Part shown: one piece after another, positions 8,001 through 15,300 of the stretch | Position numbering within the stretch: position 1 is the first letter of the stretch | How the letters are laid out: each line of letters begins with the position of its first letter | DNA from: Streptomyces amritsarensis | GTDB taxonomy: Bacteria > Actinomycetota > Actinomycetes > Streptomycetales > Streptomycetaceae | Assembly (NCBI RefSeq): GCF_001953875.1 | Contig: NZ_MQUR01000016.1 | Location: 1-64,000 of the forward strand | DNA: 64,000 nt | Direction of reading: 5' to 3' | Notes under the pieces: generated by a model | What the model saw: the letters and a program-made list of their open reading frames with translations, nothing else | Databases searched by the model: none | Told to the model about the DNA's origin: nothing | Program-made: the position numbers and the translations under genes

Positions 8001-8375
8001 ATGACCGCGGCAGAACCCGCACACCCGCGGCGGCGCGCTCCGCGCACCGGCGACGGCGAGGACGAAGAGCGCCGGCAGCCCGCTCGACGAGCCGGCTCCG
8101 GACCGCGTGCGGGCGTGCGCAGCGCCGCGTCGGCGATGCGGTCGGCGGCCGAGCAGCTGGCTCAGCTTCTCGGCCGCCCGCCCGACTCGGTCTCCTCGCT
8201 GAAGCCGAGCCAGGACGGCTGGGTGGCGCAGGTGGAGGTCGTGGAGCTGGAGCGCATCCCGGACACCACGAGCGTCATGGCCAGCTACAAGGTGGTGCTG
8301 GACGAGGACGGCGAGCTGATCTCCTACGAACGCACCCGCCGCTACACCCGAGGAATGATCGACCGGCCGACCTGA
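8001..8375 (+). CDS. gvpO: Gas vesicle protein GvpO
   Basis: This 124-residue protein has a disordered, charged N-terminus (about 1-45) and a C-terminal GvpO domain: AAEQLAQLLGRPPDSVSSLKPSQDGWVAQVEVVELERIPDTTSVMASYKV and the closing RTRRYTRG. GvpO heads actinobacterial gas vesicle operons and is needed for vesicle formation or regulation in haloarchaea. AGGAG at 7990-7994 precedes ATG 8001. The 198-bp divergent gap on its left must hold promoters for both directions. Confidence 0.9.
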   Translation: MTAAEPAHPRRRAPRTGDGEDEERRQPARRAGSGPRAGVRSAASAMRSAAEQLAQLLGRPPDSVSSLKPSQDGWVAQVEVVELERIPDTTSVMASYKVVLDEDGELISYERTRRYTRGMIDRPT

Positions 8376-8403
8376 GAACAGGCCGCCGATGGAAGGAGGC
8401 GCC

Positions 8404-8859
8404 ATGACCATGGTGCCGCAAGGCGGCAGCGCCATCGCCCGAGGAGGCGGCGGCAACACGAGCAGTCTCTACGACGTCCTGGAGCTCATCCTCGACCGCG
8501 GTCTGGTCATCGACGTATTCGTCCGCATCTCCGTCGTCGGCATCGAGCTCATCAAGATCGATGCACGCATCGTGGTGGCGAGTGTCGACACGTACCTCCG
8601 CTTCGCCGAGGCCTGCAACCGGCTCGACCTGGAAGCCGGCCGCAATGCGCCTGCTCAGCTGCCCGATGTCGTAGGGAAGATGGTGGAAGGCGGTGCCCGG
8701 GGCAAGTCCAAGGGCGCATTGAGCGGGGCCGTCGAAGCGGTTACGGACTCCTTGACGGGAAAGAAGCCCCGTGAAGAGGAGCCGGAGGAGGTGGAGGAAG
8801 AGGAGGCTCCCAGGCGGCGGCGCCCTGCCCGGCGCCCGGTACGCCGGGAGAAGGAGTGA
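8404..8859 (+). CDS. gvpA: Gas vesicle shell protein GvpA with charged C-terminal extension
   Basis: The 151-residue protein carries the GvpA fold at about 18-80: SSLYDVLELILDRGLVIDVFVRISVVGIELIKIDARIVVASVDTYLRFAEA. It forms the ribbed, gas-permeable wall. Classic GvpA ends soon after this segment. Here it continues for about 70 residues and finishes with an acidic run (EEEPEEVEEEEAP) followed by Arg-rich RRRRPARRPVRREKE, the same acid-then-arginine layout as the two proteins encoded on the opposite strand. AAGGAGG precedes ATG 8404, and gvpF starts 3 bp after its stop. Confidence 0.92.
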   Translation: MTMVPQGGSAIARGGGGNTSSLYDVLELILDRGLVIDVFVRISVVGIELIKIDARIVVASVDTYLRFAEACNRLDLEAGRNAPAQLPDVVGKMVEGGARGKSKGALSGAVEAVTDSLTGKKPREEEPEEVEEEEAPRRRRPARRPVRREKE

Positions 8860-8862
8860 ACG

Positions 8863-9579
8863 ATGGCACTTTACGTGTACTCGATTGCCACCGAGGGGCA
8901 TCCCCGGCGCCTCGACGGCCTGAAGGGGGTGGGTGCCCGACCGGCACCCTTGCGGTCGGTCACCGCCGGGCCCCTCAGTGCAGTCGTCAGCGACATCTCG
9001 GAGGAGATCCGGCCCAAGCGCCGAGACCTCCTCGTGCACCAGGAGGTCCAGGAACGCCTGATGGCGGACGGGCCCGTTCTGCCCCTGCAGTTCGGCTACA
9101 TCGCTTCTGACGACGACGCTGTCCGGGAGGTCCTGGACACGAACGCCGACGGCTATCTCGCCGCGCTGGAGCGGCTGGACGGCTGCGCCGAGTACCACCT
9201 GCGGGTCGCCCAGGAGGACGAGGAGCCGCTGCTCCGACAGATCCTTGAGGACTCGCCCGAGGCCAGGGAGCTCAACGAGCGGATCCGTGCGGGGGACCCG
9301 GACCCCCAGCTGCCGCTCGCCCTGGGTGAACTGGTCGCGCGCGAGGTGGAGGCTCGGCAGGAGTCCCTCGCCGCCGGCCTCGTGCAGGCGCTGCTGCCCT
9401 TCGCCCGCGAGCACGTCGTCCACCCGCCCACGGGAAGCGACTTCCTCAACCTCTCGCTCCTCGTGCCGCAGGAGCAGAAGGAGGACCTGCTGACGGCGCA
9501 GGCGAACCTGGTCCGCGAGATCGGCGGCGGCGTCGCCCTCCGCCTGGCCGGCCCCCTGCCTCCGTACAGCTTCGTGTAG
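8863..9579 (+). CDS. gvpF: Gas vesicle protein GvpF/GvpL family (GvpF)
   Basis: The protein has 238 residues. Family features are the N-terminal strand MALYVYSIA, the conserved VLPLQFGYIA, the acidic helix region with AEYHLRVAQEDEE, and the C-terminal LRLAGPLPPYSFV. GvpF-type proteins are minor vesicle components that contact GvpA at nucleation. AAGGAG overlaps the gvpA stop, giving coupled translation. Confidence 0.92.
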   Translation: MALYVYSIATEGHPRRLDGLKGVGARPAPLRSVTAGPLSAVVSDISEEIRPKRRDLLVHQEVQERLMADGPVLPLQFGYIASDDDAVREVLDTNADGYLAALERLDGCAEYHLRVAQEDEEPLLRQILEDSPEARELNERIRAGDPDPQLPLALGELVAREVEARQESLAAGLVQALLPFAREHVVHPPTGSDFLNLSLLVPQEQKEDLLTAQANLVREIGGGVALRLAGPLPPYSFV

Positions 9580-9614
9580 GGATCGTCCGACCACACTCCC
9601 GAGGGGAGGACGCC

Positions 9615-9863
9615 ATGGGACTGCTGACCTATCTGCTGACGCTTCCCGCCGCGCCGGTCCGAGCGGTCACCTGGGTCGCCCAGCGAGTCGTCGAACAGGC
9701 CGAGGAGGAGTACTACGACCCCGCCCCGATCTGGCGAGAACTCGGCGACCTGGAGCAGGCTCTGGTCAGAGGCGAGATCGACCAGGAGGAGTTCGACCTC
9801 CGGGAGGACGCATTGCTCGACCGGTTGTCCGAGATCGAAGCATTCCGGCGCGGCATGACATGA
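9615..9863 (+). CDS. gvpG: Gas vesicle protein GvpG
   Basis: The protein has 82 residues and an amphipathic helical profile: MGLLTYLLTLPAAPVRAVTW, then RELGDLEQALVRGEIDQEEFDLREDALLDRLSEI, matching the GvpG family. It is a minor assembly protein found between gvpF and gvpJ/L in most clusters. The ribosome site GAGGGGAGG lies 7-8 bp upstream of ATG 9615. Confidence 0.9.
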   Translation: MGLLTYLLTLPAAPVRAVTWVAQRVVEQAEEEYYDPAPIWRELGDLEQALVRGEIDQEEFDLREDALLDRLSEIEAFRRGMT

Positions 9864-9885
9864 CCGCCGAAACGAGGCCGCCATC

Positions 9886-10299
9886 GTGACTGAACCCCTT
9901 CCCGACCGGTTCGGAGCCTTCCCGTCCCGCGCCCCGATGCCGTACGGGAGCAGTTCGTCGTCGAGCCTCGCGGACATCCTCGAAAGGGTCTTGGACAAGG
10001 GCATCGTCATAGCCGGTGACATCCGCATCAACCTGCTCGACATCGAGCTGTTGACCATCAAACTCCGGATCCTCATCGCGTCCGTGGACAAGGCCAAGGA
10101 AATGGGGATCGACTGGTGGGAGCACGACCCCTCCCTGTCGTCCCGCCACACCGGCAGCCCGCTGGAGCAGGAGAACCGCCGCCTGCGCGCCGAGCTGGAG
10201 GCTCTGCGCCGGGACCGGGCGGACGAGCAGGAGCCTGCTGAACGCACCGCGGAACGCCGCGACTCGTCCGGCACGACGGCTCGGGAGCGTCCGCAGTGA
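9886..10299 (+). CDS. gvpJ: GvpA-family accessory protein GvpJ
   Basis: The 137-residue protein carries a GvpA-type core (SSLADILERVLDKGIVIAGDIRINLLDIELLTIKLRILIASVDKA) followed by a coiled-coil-prone charged tail (LEQENRRLRAELEALRRDR). GvpJ/GvpS paralogues are minor wall proteins thought to help shape or nucleate the tips. The start is GTG 9886, 22 bp after gvpG. The stop overlaps the gvpL GTG as GTGA. Confidence 0.88.
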   Translation: MTEPLPDRFGAFPSRAPMPYGSSSSSSLADILERVLDKGIVIAGDIRINLLDIELLTIKLRILIASVDKAKEMGIDWWEHDPSLSSRHTGSPLEQENRRLRAELEALRRDRADEQEPAERTAERRDSSGTTARERPQ

Positions 10300-11150
10300 G
10301 CACCGGCCGCGAACCCCTCACCTACGTCTACGCCGTCGCCCGGCGGACCGACCGCCTCGCGGTACTCCTCGCCGGCCTGCGCGGCATCGACCGCGCCCCC
10401 GTGACGCTCCTCACCGAGGCCTCCGACAGCAGCCCCGCACCGCTGGCCTTCGTCACCAGCCACGTACCCCATGAAGCGTTCAACGAGTCCGCCCTCAGAG
10501 CCCACTTCGAAGACCTGGAGTGGCTCGAGAGCGTCGCCCGCGCCCACCACGAAGTCGTACAGGCCGTGGCCGCCGAACAAACGGTCCTGCCCCTGCGGAT
10601 GGCCACCGTCTACCAGGACGACGACCGTGCCCGGCAGGCCCTCGGCGAGCAGCGCAGCACCTTCGCCCGCCGTATGGCCGCGGTCGACGCCCACACCGAA
10701 TACGGCGTCAAGATCTACCTCCCCCCGCCCGCCCCGGCGGAGCCCCCCGCCGGGGCGCCCGCGGCCGAAGCGGACCCGGCGGCTCCGACCGCCTCGCCCG
10801 GCAAGGCGTACCTGCAGCGCCGCAGAGTCCAGCACCGCGCCCGGGAGAGGACCTACGAGCAGGCTCAGCGCGCCGCGGCCACCCTCGATGCGATCGCAGC
10901 ACGCTATGCGGTCGGGCGCGTACGCCATGCCCCGCAGAGCGGCGCCTTGACCGGCCCGCAGGAGAACGTCCTCAACGACGCCTACCTGGTGCCCGACGAG
11001 GAGGCCCGCGATTTCCGCGCCGCCGTCGCACAGGCCGCCGGCGACTTCCCCGAGATCCGCATCGAGATCACCGGCCCGTGGGCCCCGTATTCCTTTGCGA
11101 TGCCGCCGGCCGAGTCCTCGGCACCGACCGAGGGCGAGCGTGCGCCGTGA
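10296..11150 (+). CDS. gvpL: Gas vesicle protein GvpL (GvpF/GvpL family)
   Basis: The protein has 284 residues and is longer than GvpF because of a Pro/Ala-rich insertion (about 146-170). Conserved parts are LTYVYAVARR, TVLPLRMATVYQDDD, NDAYLVPDEEARDF and the C-terminal EIRIEITGPWAPYSF. GTGA overlaps at both ends (10296-10299 and 11147-11150) imply coupled translation and fixed ratios of GvpJ, GvpL and GvpS. Confidence 0.9.
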   Translation: MSTGREPLTYVYAVARRTDRLAVLLAGLRGIDRAPVTLLTEASDSSPAPLAFVTSHVPHEAFNESALRAHFEDLEWLESVARAHHEVVQAVAAEQTVLPLRMATVYQDDDRARQALGEQRSTFARRMAAVDAHTEYGVKIYLPPPAPAEPPAGAPAAEADPAAPTASPGKAYLQRRRVQHRARERTYEQAQRAAATLDAIAARYAVGRVRHAPQSGALTGPQENVLNDAYLVPDEEARDFRAAVAQAAGDFPEIRIEITGPWAPYSFAMPPAESSAPTEGERAP

Positions 11151-11368
11151 GCCTCACGGACTACGACGAGCCGCTCCCGGGCCGCCAGGTCGCCCTGGTG
11201 GATCTGCTGGACCGGTTGCTCAGCGGCGGAGTGGTCATCGCCGGCGACATCGTCCTGTCCATAGCGGACATCGACCTGGTCCGCATATCGCTGCGGGCCC
11301 TCATCGTGTCCGTCAGGTCCGAGACGGCCTCCGGCACGGCGCAGGACGGGGCCGGACATGACCGGTGA
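11147..11368 (+). CDS. gvpS: Second GvpA-family accessory protein (GvpS-like)
   Basis: The protein has 73 residues and is essentially only a GvpA-type core: QVALVDLLDRLLSGGVVIAGDIVLSIADIDLVRISLRALIVSV. It starts at GTG 11147 within the gvpL stop and ends 11 bp inside gvpK. It is shorter than GvpA and GvpJ and has no charged tail. Naming as GvpS follows actinobacterial cluster order; GvpJ would be an equal choice. Confidence 0.85.
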   Translation: MSLTDYDEPLPGRQVALVDLLDRLLSGGVVIAGDIVLSIADIDLVRISLRALIVSVRSETASGTAQDGAGHDR

Positions 11369-11768
11369 AGGCCCCCGCCGTCCACCGCGCGACCCCGGCC
11401 CGGGAAGCCTGGACGAGGTCGGCGAGTCGATGGCGCGCGCCTTCCGGCTCGTACGGCCGCCCCCGACGCACCGGGAACAGGCCGCCGGCGCCGCGCACCG
11501 TATCCGCGCCGACCGCGACACCGTCGGGGAGGACCTCCTCAAACTCGTGCTCACGCTCGTGGAACTCCTGCGCCAACTCATCGAAAGACAGGCGCTGCGC
11601 CGCGTGGACGCCGGCGACCTCACGGACGAGCAGGAAGAGGAGCTCGGAGCGACCTTGCTCGCCCTCCACGACAGCCTTTCCGATCTCTGCGCCGAACACG
11701 GCTACCGCCTGGAGGACCTCAATCTCGACCTCGGTCCCCTCGGCCCCCTGCTTCCACCCCGCGATTAG
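11358..11768 (+). CDS. gvpK: Gas vesicle protein GvpK
   Basis: The 136-residue protein has the GvpK helical core: RIRADRDTVGEDLLKLVLTLVELLRQLIERQALRRVDAGDLTDEQEEELGATLLAL and EDLNLDLGPLGPLL. GvpK is an essential minor protein of unknown mechanism and closes the operon here. It overlaps the preceding gene by 11 bp. A hairpin follows 14 bp after the stop. Confidence 0.92.
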   Translation: MTGEGPRRPPRDPGPGSLDEVGESMARAFRLVRPPPTHREQAAGAAHRIRADRDTVGEDLLKLVLTLVELLRQLIERQALRRVDAGDLTDEQEEELGATLLALHDSLSDLCAEHGYRLEDLNLDLGPLGPLLPPRD

Positions 11769-11782
11769 GGCGCCTCGCCCGT

Positions 11783-11806
11783 TCCTCGGCGGTTTCCCGC
11801 CCCGAG
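11783..11806. terminator. Hairpin between convergent gvpK and glsB-like genes
   Basis: CCTCGG and CCGAGG pair around an inner CGG/CCG with a TTTC loop and a small bulge. It lies between two convergent stop codons (11768 and 11809) and can serve both directions. Confidence 0.6.
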
Positions 11807-11808
11807 GA

Positions 11809-12072
11809 TCAATCCTTGGCGCGGACCACGAGGCGGTAGAGGCCGAGGAGGATGAGGGAACCGACAATGGCGGCTATCCAGGTGGAGATCTCGAAGAATC
11901 CGTCGATGGATTCCACACCGAAGATGACTTTCCCCAGCCATCCGCCCAGCAGACCACCGGCGATGCCGATCAGCGGCGTGACGATGCAGCCGCCAGGGTC
12001 CTTGCCCGGCATCAGGAACTTCGCGATGATCCCGGCGAGCAGTCCCAGCACGATCCAGCTGATGATGCCCAT
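11809..12072 (-). CDS. GlsB/YeaQ/YmgE-family stress membrane protein
   Basis: The 87-residue protein has three membrane segments: MGIISWIVLGLLAGIIAKFL, VTPLIGIAGGLLGGWLGKVIFG and WIAAIVGSLILLGLYRLV, with the family turn MPGKDPGGC between the first two. These transglycosylase-associated-like proteins are induced by general stress and acid in other bacteria; their mechanism is unknown. GAGGAG 5 bp before ATG 12072 fixes the start. Confidence 0.9.
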   Translation of the reverse strand: MGIISWIVLGLLAGIIAKFLMPGKDPGGCIVTPLIGIAGGLLGGWLGKVIFGVESIDGFFEISTWIAAIVGSLILLGLYRLVVRAKD

Positions 12073-12167
12073 GACACTCCTCTTCTCACATGAATCCTGT
12101 GCCACCCGTCTTCCCTCACGTTGAATTCCTAACCAGCCGCCGGACGTGACATGGGAGAATCACGCCC

Positions 12168-12173
12168 GGGTAA
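12168..12173 (+). promoter_or_regulatory. Possible SigB-like -10 box
   Basis: GGGTAA followed by GGGCCCGATA resembles the box before csbD (GGGTAAGAGCCCGAT at 4894). No GNNT element at the right distance is visible, so this is weaker. It lies 60 bp upstream of the hypothetical gene at 12234. Confidence 0.4.
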
Positions 12174-12233
12174 GGGCCCGATATCGCGCATGCTTTCCGG
12201 CTGCTCGCCTTCCGCGGAGGTGGAGGTGGTGTC

Positions 12234-12680
12234 ATGGCGGACGACCCCGGCACGACGCTCGCGGCGACACTGTGCGACGCCCCGGACTTCGGCGGGACCA
12301 CGGTGACGGTGCTGCCCGACGGCGGGCACGCGGGCGGGGAGCTCCGGGCGTATGCGCTGGCGTGGCTGGGCCTGCGGCGGCTGGGCTCGCTGAGGGCCCC
12401 CTTCGTGCCCGCCGACCCCGACAGCCCCTTCAGGCAGGAGCTTCGCCGGGGCGTCAACGTGACCGTGTGGAACCACAGGCCGGCTACGTGGACGCTCCCC
12501 GACGATCAACGGGGCAGGACCTGGCAGACCTACGGCGCCGACACCGCGGACCTGGGTGACTGGGCCGCGAAGGCCACGTACGTCCGCGTCTGGGAGGAGG
12601 CGGCCGGCAGCCCGTCGCACACGGTCGTGCCCGCCCCGGACGGCGCGGAGCCGGGACGACCGGTCCTGGTGGTGGAGTAG
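12234..12680 (+). CDS. Hypothetical protein
   Basis: The 148-residue protein has no signal peptide or membrane segment. It includes Gly/Trp-rich strand-like patterns (DFGGTTVTVLPDGG, VTVWNHRPATWTLPDD, TWQTYGADTADLGDW, ATYVRVWEE), compatible with a small all-beta fold. The ribosome site GGAGGTGGAGG lies upstream of ATG 12234. The similarity of its promoter box to that of csbD suggests stress expression. I recognise no family. Confidence 0.6.
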   Translation: MADDPGTTLAATLCDAPDFGGTTVTVLPDGGHAGGELRAYALAWLGLRRLGSLRAPFVPADPDSPFRQELRRGVNVTVWNHRPATWTLPDDQRGRTWQTYGADTADLGDWAAKATYVRVWEEAAGSPSHTVVPAPDGAEPGRPVLVVE

Positions 12681-12717
12681 CACGACGACGGCGACCGCCC
12701 GAACACGGCGCGCCTGT

Positions 12718-13617
12718 TCAGCGGCGGGACCTCGCACGGTGGCGGACGGCCGCCCGCACGACGAGCATCGCGGCGGCCCTGCCGGCTCGACGGCCGACGG
12801 TCCGCAGAGGGCCGCTCGCGCCCGGGTACGTCCGGTCGGTACGCCAGGCGGCGGCCCGGCGCAGGAGGGCGGGCGCCAGGGTGTACGCAGCGTCGAACGG
12901 CCCCGCGTACGGTGCGACGAGCACCCGGCTGCGCGGCCTGCCGGCCGTCCGGACCACGGCTCGGGCGACGCGTTCGCACGAGCCGGCGGGCGTCTTCGAC
13001 CGCGGAGCCCGGCCTGAGCCGCTGTCGGCGTGAGGGGGGAACGGCACGTGCGGGTCGCCGGGCAGGATGGTGCAGATCGCGATGCGGTACTCGCCCGCGG
13101 TCGCGAGCTCCTGGCGGAGCACGTCGTCGAAGGTGACCAGCGCTGCCGTGGACATGGCATAACCGCCCACGTTGAGCTCATCGACCACCGTGCCTGCCAG
13201 GGAAGCGATGTCGATGACCACCCCGCCGCCCTGTCGTCGCATGATCGGCACCGCGGCGCGAGCCCCGTGCACGGCACCGAGAACGTTGATCCCGAGGAGC
13301 CGCCGCAGGTCCCGGGCGGGCGCCCGGTCGACTCGCACGGGGATCCCCATCCCCGCGGCATTGACCCAGACATCGATGCGGCCGAACCTCGCCACGGCGG
13401 CAGCGGCCAGGTCCCGGACCTGCCGCTCGTCCGCCACATCGGTGGGTACGACATGGCCCTCGCCGCCCCGGCGCCGGCACTCGCGCCCCACCGCTGCCAA
13501 GGCTGCGGCATCGCGCGCGGCCAGTACGACGCGGGCCCCGCGCCCCGCGCACTGCAGGGCGGTGGCCCGGCCCACTCCGCTCGAGGCTCCGGTCACCACG
13601 ACGACGGCACCACGCAT
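12718..13617 (-). CDS. Short-chain dehydrogenase-like protein with Lys-to-Thr active-site change
   Basis: The 299-residue protein has a Rossmann fold with TGASSGVG at 9-16 and NAAG at 86-89. The catalytic region reads Ser139 (DIASLAG) and Tyr153 in YAMST: the expected YxxxK has Thr157 in place of Lys, which normally anchors the cofactor ribose and lowers the Tyr pKa. Activity is therefore doubtful. The C-terminal 60 residues are Arg-rich with a hydrophobic stretch (LAPALLRRAAAW), as in the membrane-associated DltE-like class. ATG 13617 is used; GTG 13623 is possible. It is divergent from the STAS gene at 13823. Confidence 0.78.
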   Translation of the reverse strand: MRGAVVVVTGASSGVGRATALQCAGRGARVVLAARDAAALAAVGRECRRRGGEGHVVPTDVADERQVRDLAAAAVARFGRIDVWVNAAGMGIPVRVDRAPARDLRRLLGINVLGAVHGARAAVPIMRRQGGGVVIDIASLAGTVVDELNVGGYAMSTAALVTFDDVLRQELATAGEYRIAICTILPGDPHVPFPPHADSGSGRAPRSKTPAGSCERVARAVVRTAGRPRSRVLVAPYAGPFDAAYTLAPALLRRAAAWRTDRTYPGASGPLRTVGRRAGRAAAMLVVRAAVRHRARSRR

Positions 13618-13822
13618 TCTCACACCGTGCTTCTCACCCTTGGCGTCCCACTTATGTCCTGCGGGTGTACGGCCTTGTGTCCCGCGGAAGTCGGCGGGGC
13701 GCGTGTTCGGCGTGGCGGCGCCCTCGGGGCCGGGGGCGTACGGTGGAAGCACCCCAGGACGGCCGGCGCAGAACGGCACTCCAGTCACTCCACGGTGGGA
13801 GGGGCGGGGTGAGGAGGCGGCC

Positions 13823-14203
13823 ATGAGCACCACCCCAGCGGATCTTCCGATGCCCGCCCCGGGGCTGAAGACCGACACCGTGCGCGTCGGTGACGCCCTG
13901 GTGTGCGTCCTGTCCGGTGACCTGCACACCGGCACGAAGGCCATCGGCGAGCGGGCCCTGAGCGAGGCCCTGGAGCAGGGTCCCGAGCTGCTCGCGGTCG
14001 ATCTGGACGCGGTGGAGCTGTTCACCGCCGACGGCCTCAATCTGCTGCTGGCCCTGCGGGACACCGCTCGCGCCCGCGAAGTGCCGCTGGTCCTCGTCTC
14101 GCCCAGTGCCGCGGTCCGCCGCGTCCTCGAAGTCACCGGCGCGGCCGAGGCGTTCACCGTCAGCTCCACCGTCGCGCAAGCCACCGCCCGACTCGGGAAG
14201 TGA
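13823..14203 (+). CDS. STAS-domain protein (anti-anti-sigma-like) with altered phospho-site
   Basis: The 126-residue protein is a STAS domain: VRVGDALVCVLSGDLHTGT, ELLAVDLDAVELFTADGLNLLLALRD, PLVLVSPSAAVRRVLEVTG. Such proteins release sigma factors from anti-sigma kinases when unphosphorylated. The usual D-S-(S/T)-G site reads TADG at 68-71, so the phosphorylatable Ser is Ala. It may be constitutively active or act in another role. GAGGAGG 5 bp before ATG 13823 sets the start. An ATPase of the matching anti-sigma type follows 43 bp downstream. Confidence 0.82.
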   Translation: MSTTPADLPMPAPGLKTDTVRVGDALVCVLSGDLHTGTKAIGERALSEALEQGPELLAVDLDAVELFTADGLNLLLALRDTARAREVPLVLVSPSAAVRRVLEVTGAAEAFTVSSTVAQATARLGK

Positions 14204-14246
14204 TCCGGGCGGGCGGCGCCGGAGTACCCGGGGTGAGGACGGGCAG

Positions 14247-14687
14247 GTGCACAGCACCATACGACTCCAGCCGTCGGGACCGGCCATGGCTCCCCTGCCC
14301 TGCGCAGCCCACCACCGCGAACTCCCTCTCGGCGAGACCGCGGAGCTGGAGGCGTGCAGCAGGGGCATCACCTGGGTACGCCAGGCACTCACCGACTGGG
14401 GCCTGCTCGACCGGGGCCAGGACGCGCTCCTGATCGCGGCCGAGCTGCTCTCCAACGCCGCCAAGCACGCCGGCGGGATCCGCCGCCTGACCCTGACCCA
14501 CCACGACGGCCTGCTCCAGATCACCGTCACCGATCCCAGCCCCGACCCCCCGCGGCTGCGCGCACACCGGCCCGAATCCGTCGGCGGCCACGGCATCTTC
14601 CTCGTCGACCGCCTCGCCCAGCACTGGGGTACGCGGCCCCACGGCCGCGGCAAGACGGTGTGGGCCACCCTTTCCCTGCCGCCGTGA
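14247..14687 (+). CDS. RsbW-like ATP-binding protein (anti-sigma kinase type)
   Basis: The 146-residue protein has a GHKL ATPase domain: N-box ELLSNAAKHAGG, G1 region TVTDPSPDPP, G2 GGHGIFLVDRLAQHWG and the closing GRGKTVWATLSLP. Very many such single-domain ATPases exist in Streptomyces, and each partners a STAS protein or sigma factor. GTG 14247 was chosen because GAGGA lies 7 bp upstream; ATG 14286 has no ribosome site. The STAS genes before and after it suggest one partner-switch module. Confidence 0.82.
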   Translation: MHSTIRLQPSGPAMAPLPCAAHHRELPLGETAELEACSRGITWVRQALTDWGLLDRGQDALLIAAELLSNAAKHAGGIRRLTLTHHDGLLQITVTDPSPDPPRLRAHRPESVGGHGIFLVDRLAQHWGTRPHGRGKTVWATLSLPP

Positions 14688-14721
14688 AGCACCGGCACAC
14701 GAAGGGGGCCCGTACCGGCCG

Positions 14722-15033
14722 TCAGGCGGCGGGACGGACGGCGAAGAGACCGCGGGCACCGGCGAGGCCCAGCAGGCGCATTCCCTGCCCGGGGACGTCG
14801 CGCAGCTCCAGGACCGCGTGCTCGGCACGCGTGCGGTTGCGCAGGGCGTGCAGGGCGCTGGAATCCATGAAGGCGACTCCCGACAGGTCCAGGATGAGGA
14901 GCCGGCCGTGGAGGGTGAGGGCGTCGGTGACTTCGGCGAGCCGGGGGCAGGTGTCCGTGTCGAGTTCGCCTGCCACGCGCACGACGGTATGGCCGGGGTG
15001 CACGGCTACGTCGACGCCGAGGGTGGGGTCCAT
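14722..15033 (-). CDS. STAS-domain anti-sigma-factor antagonist with structured leader
   Basis: The 103-residue protein is RsbV-like: VVRVAGELDTDT, RLLILDLSGVAFMDSSALHAL with an intact phospho-site D57-S58-S59, and a C-terminal LLGLAGARGLFAV. It converges on the ATPase gene at 14247 with a 34-bp gap. Its 5' region is unusual: a SigB-like promoter (15223-15247) followed by an about 160-nt element (15054-15211) that is strongly conserved in front of the STAS gene at 34809. Confidence 0.88.
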   Translation of the reverse strand: MDPTLGVDVAVHPGHTVVRVAGELDTDTCPRLAEVTDALTLHGRLLILDLSGVAFMDSSALHALRNRTRAEHAVLELRDVPGQGMRLLGLAGARGLFAVRPAA

Positions 15034-15053
15034 CGTCTCTCCGCCGTTCGGGT

Positions 15054-15211
15054 TCGGAGCCCATCACGGTCGGCTCCCCAGGAACGCGGGCGGAGGCCGT
15101 CAAGTGCGCGGCGGTGGGCGCCGCGCAAAGCCGAGCGAGACCACCCGCACCGTCCACCGGCCACTCTCCGTGGCCACCGGTGGCGCGGGGTCTCCCACCA
15201 GACCAGGCTGG
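15054..15211 (-). ncRNA. Candidate structured RNA leader, copy A, upstream of a STAS gene
   Basis: Read on the minus strand, this stretch begins CCAGCCTGGTCTGGTGGG and ends in a hairpin GGAGCC/GGCTCC (15054-15079) 21 nt before the ATG. It aligns over its whole length with 34627-34788. Identical blocks are the first hairpin GGTCT-GGTGGG-AGACC (15189-15204), GGTGGTCTCGCTCGGCT, TGCGCGG, CTTGACGGCCT and the terminal hairpin. GAGACC in the first hairpin can instead pair with GGTCTC (complement of 15137-15142), which would give two exclusive folds. I know of no named RNA family that fits. Confidence 0.6.
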
Positions 15212-15222
15212 TTGCCCCGAAC

Positions 15223-15247
15223 CTACCCGTCCTCCGCGAGGGGACAC
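15223..15247 (-). promoter_or_regulatory. SigB-like promoter for the STAS leader transcript
   Basis: On the minus strand GTGT (15247-15244), a 15-base spacer and GGGTAG (15228-15223) fit GNNT-N14-16-GGGTA. The predicted start is about 5-8 nt before the conserved leader element, so the element would form the 5' end of the transcript. Confidence 0.6.
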
Positions 15248-15300
15248 CGCCCCCGGCTCGGAGCGGGGATACGGCATGGCCATCGGGGTAGCCGGATCAC

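Noticed and set aside
15054..15211. Known riboswitch (cobalamin or c-di-AMP) as explanation for the STAS leader
   Set aside because: The AGCC and GGAGACC words recall the B12 box and the terminal GGGGAGCCGACC recalls the ydaO motif, but the remaining consensus blocks and spacing of either class are missing.
15034..15300. Reading the repeated STAS upstream region as a coding duplication
   Set aside because: Differences between the two copies include indels that are not multiples of three, and no frame is conserved.
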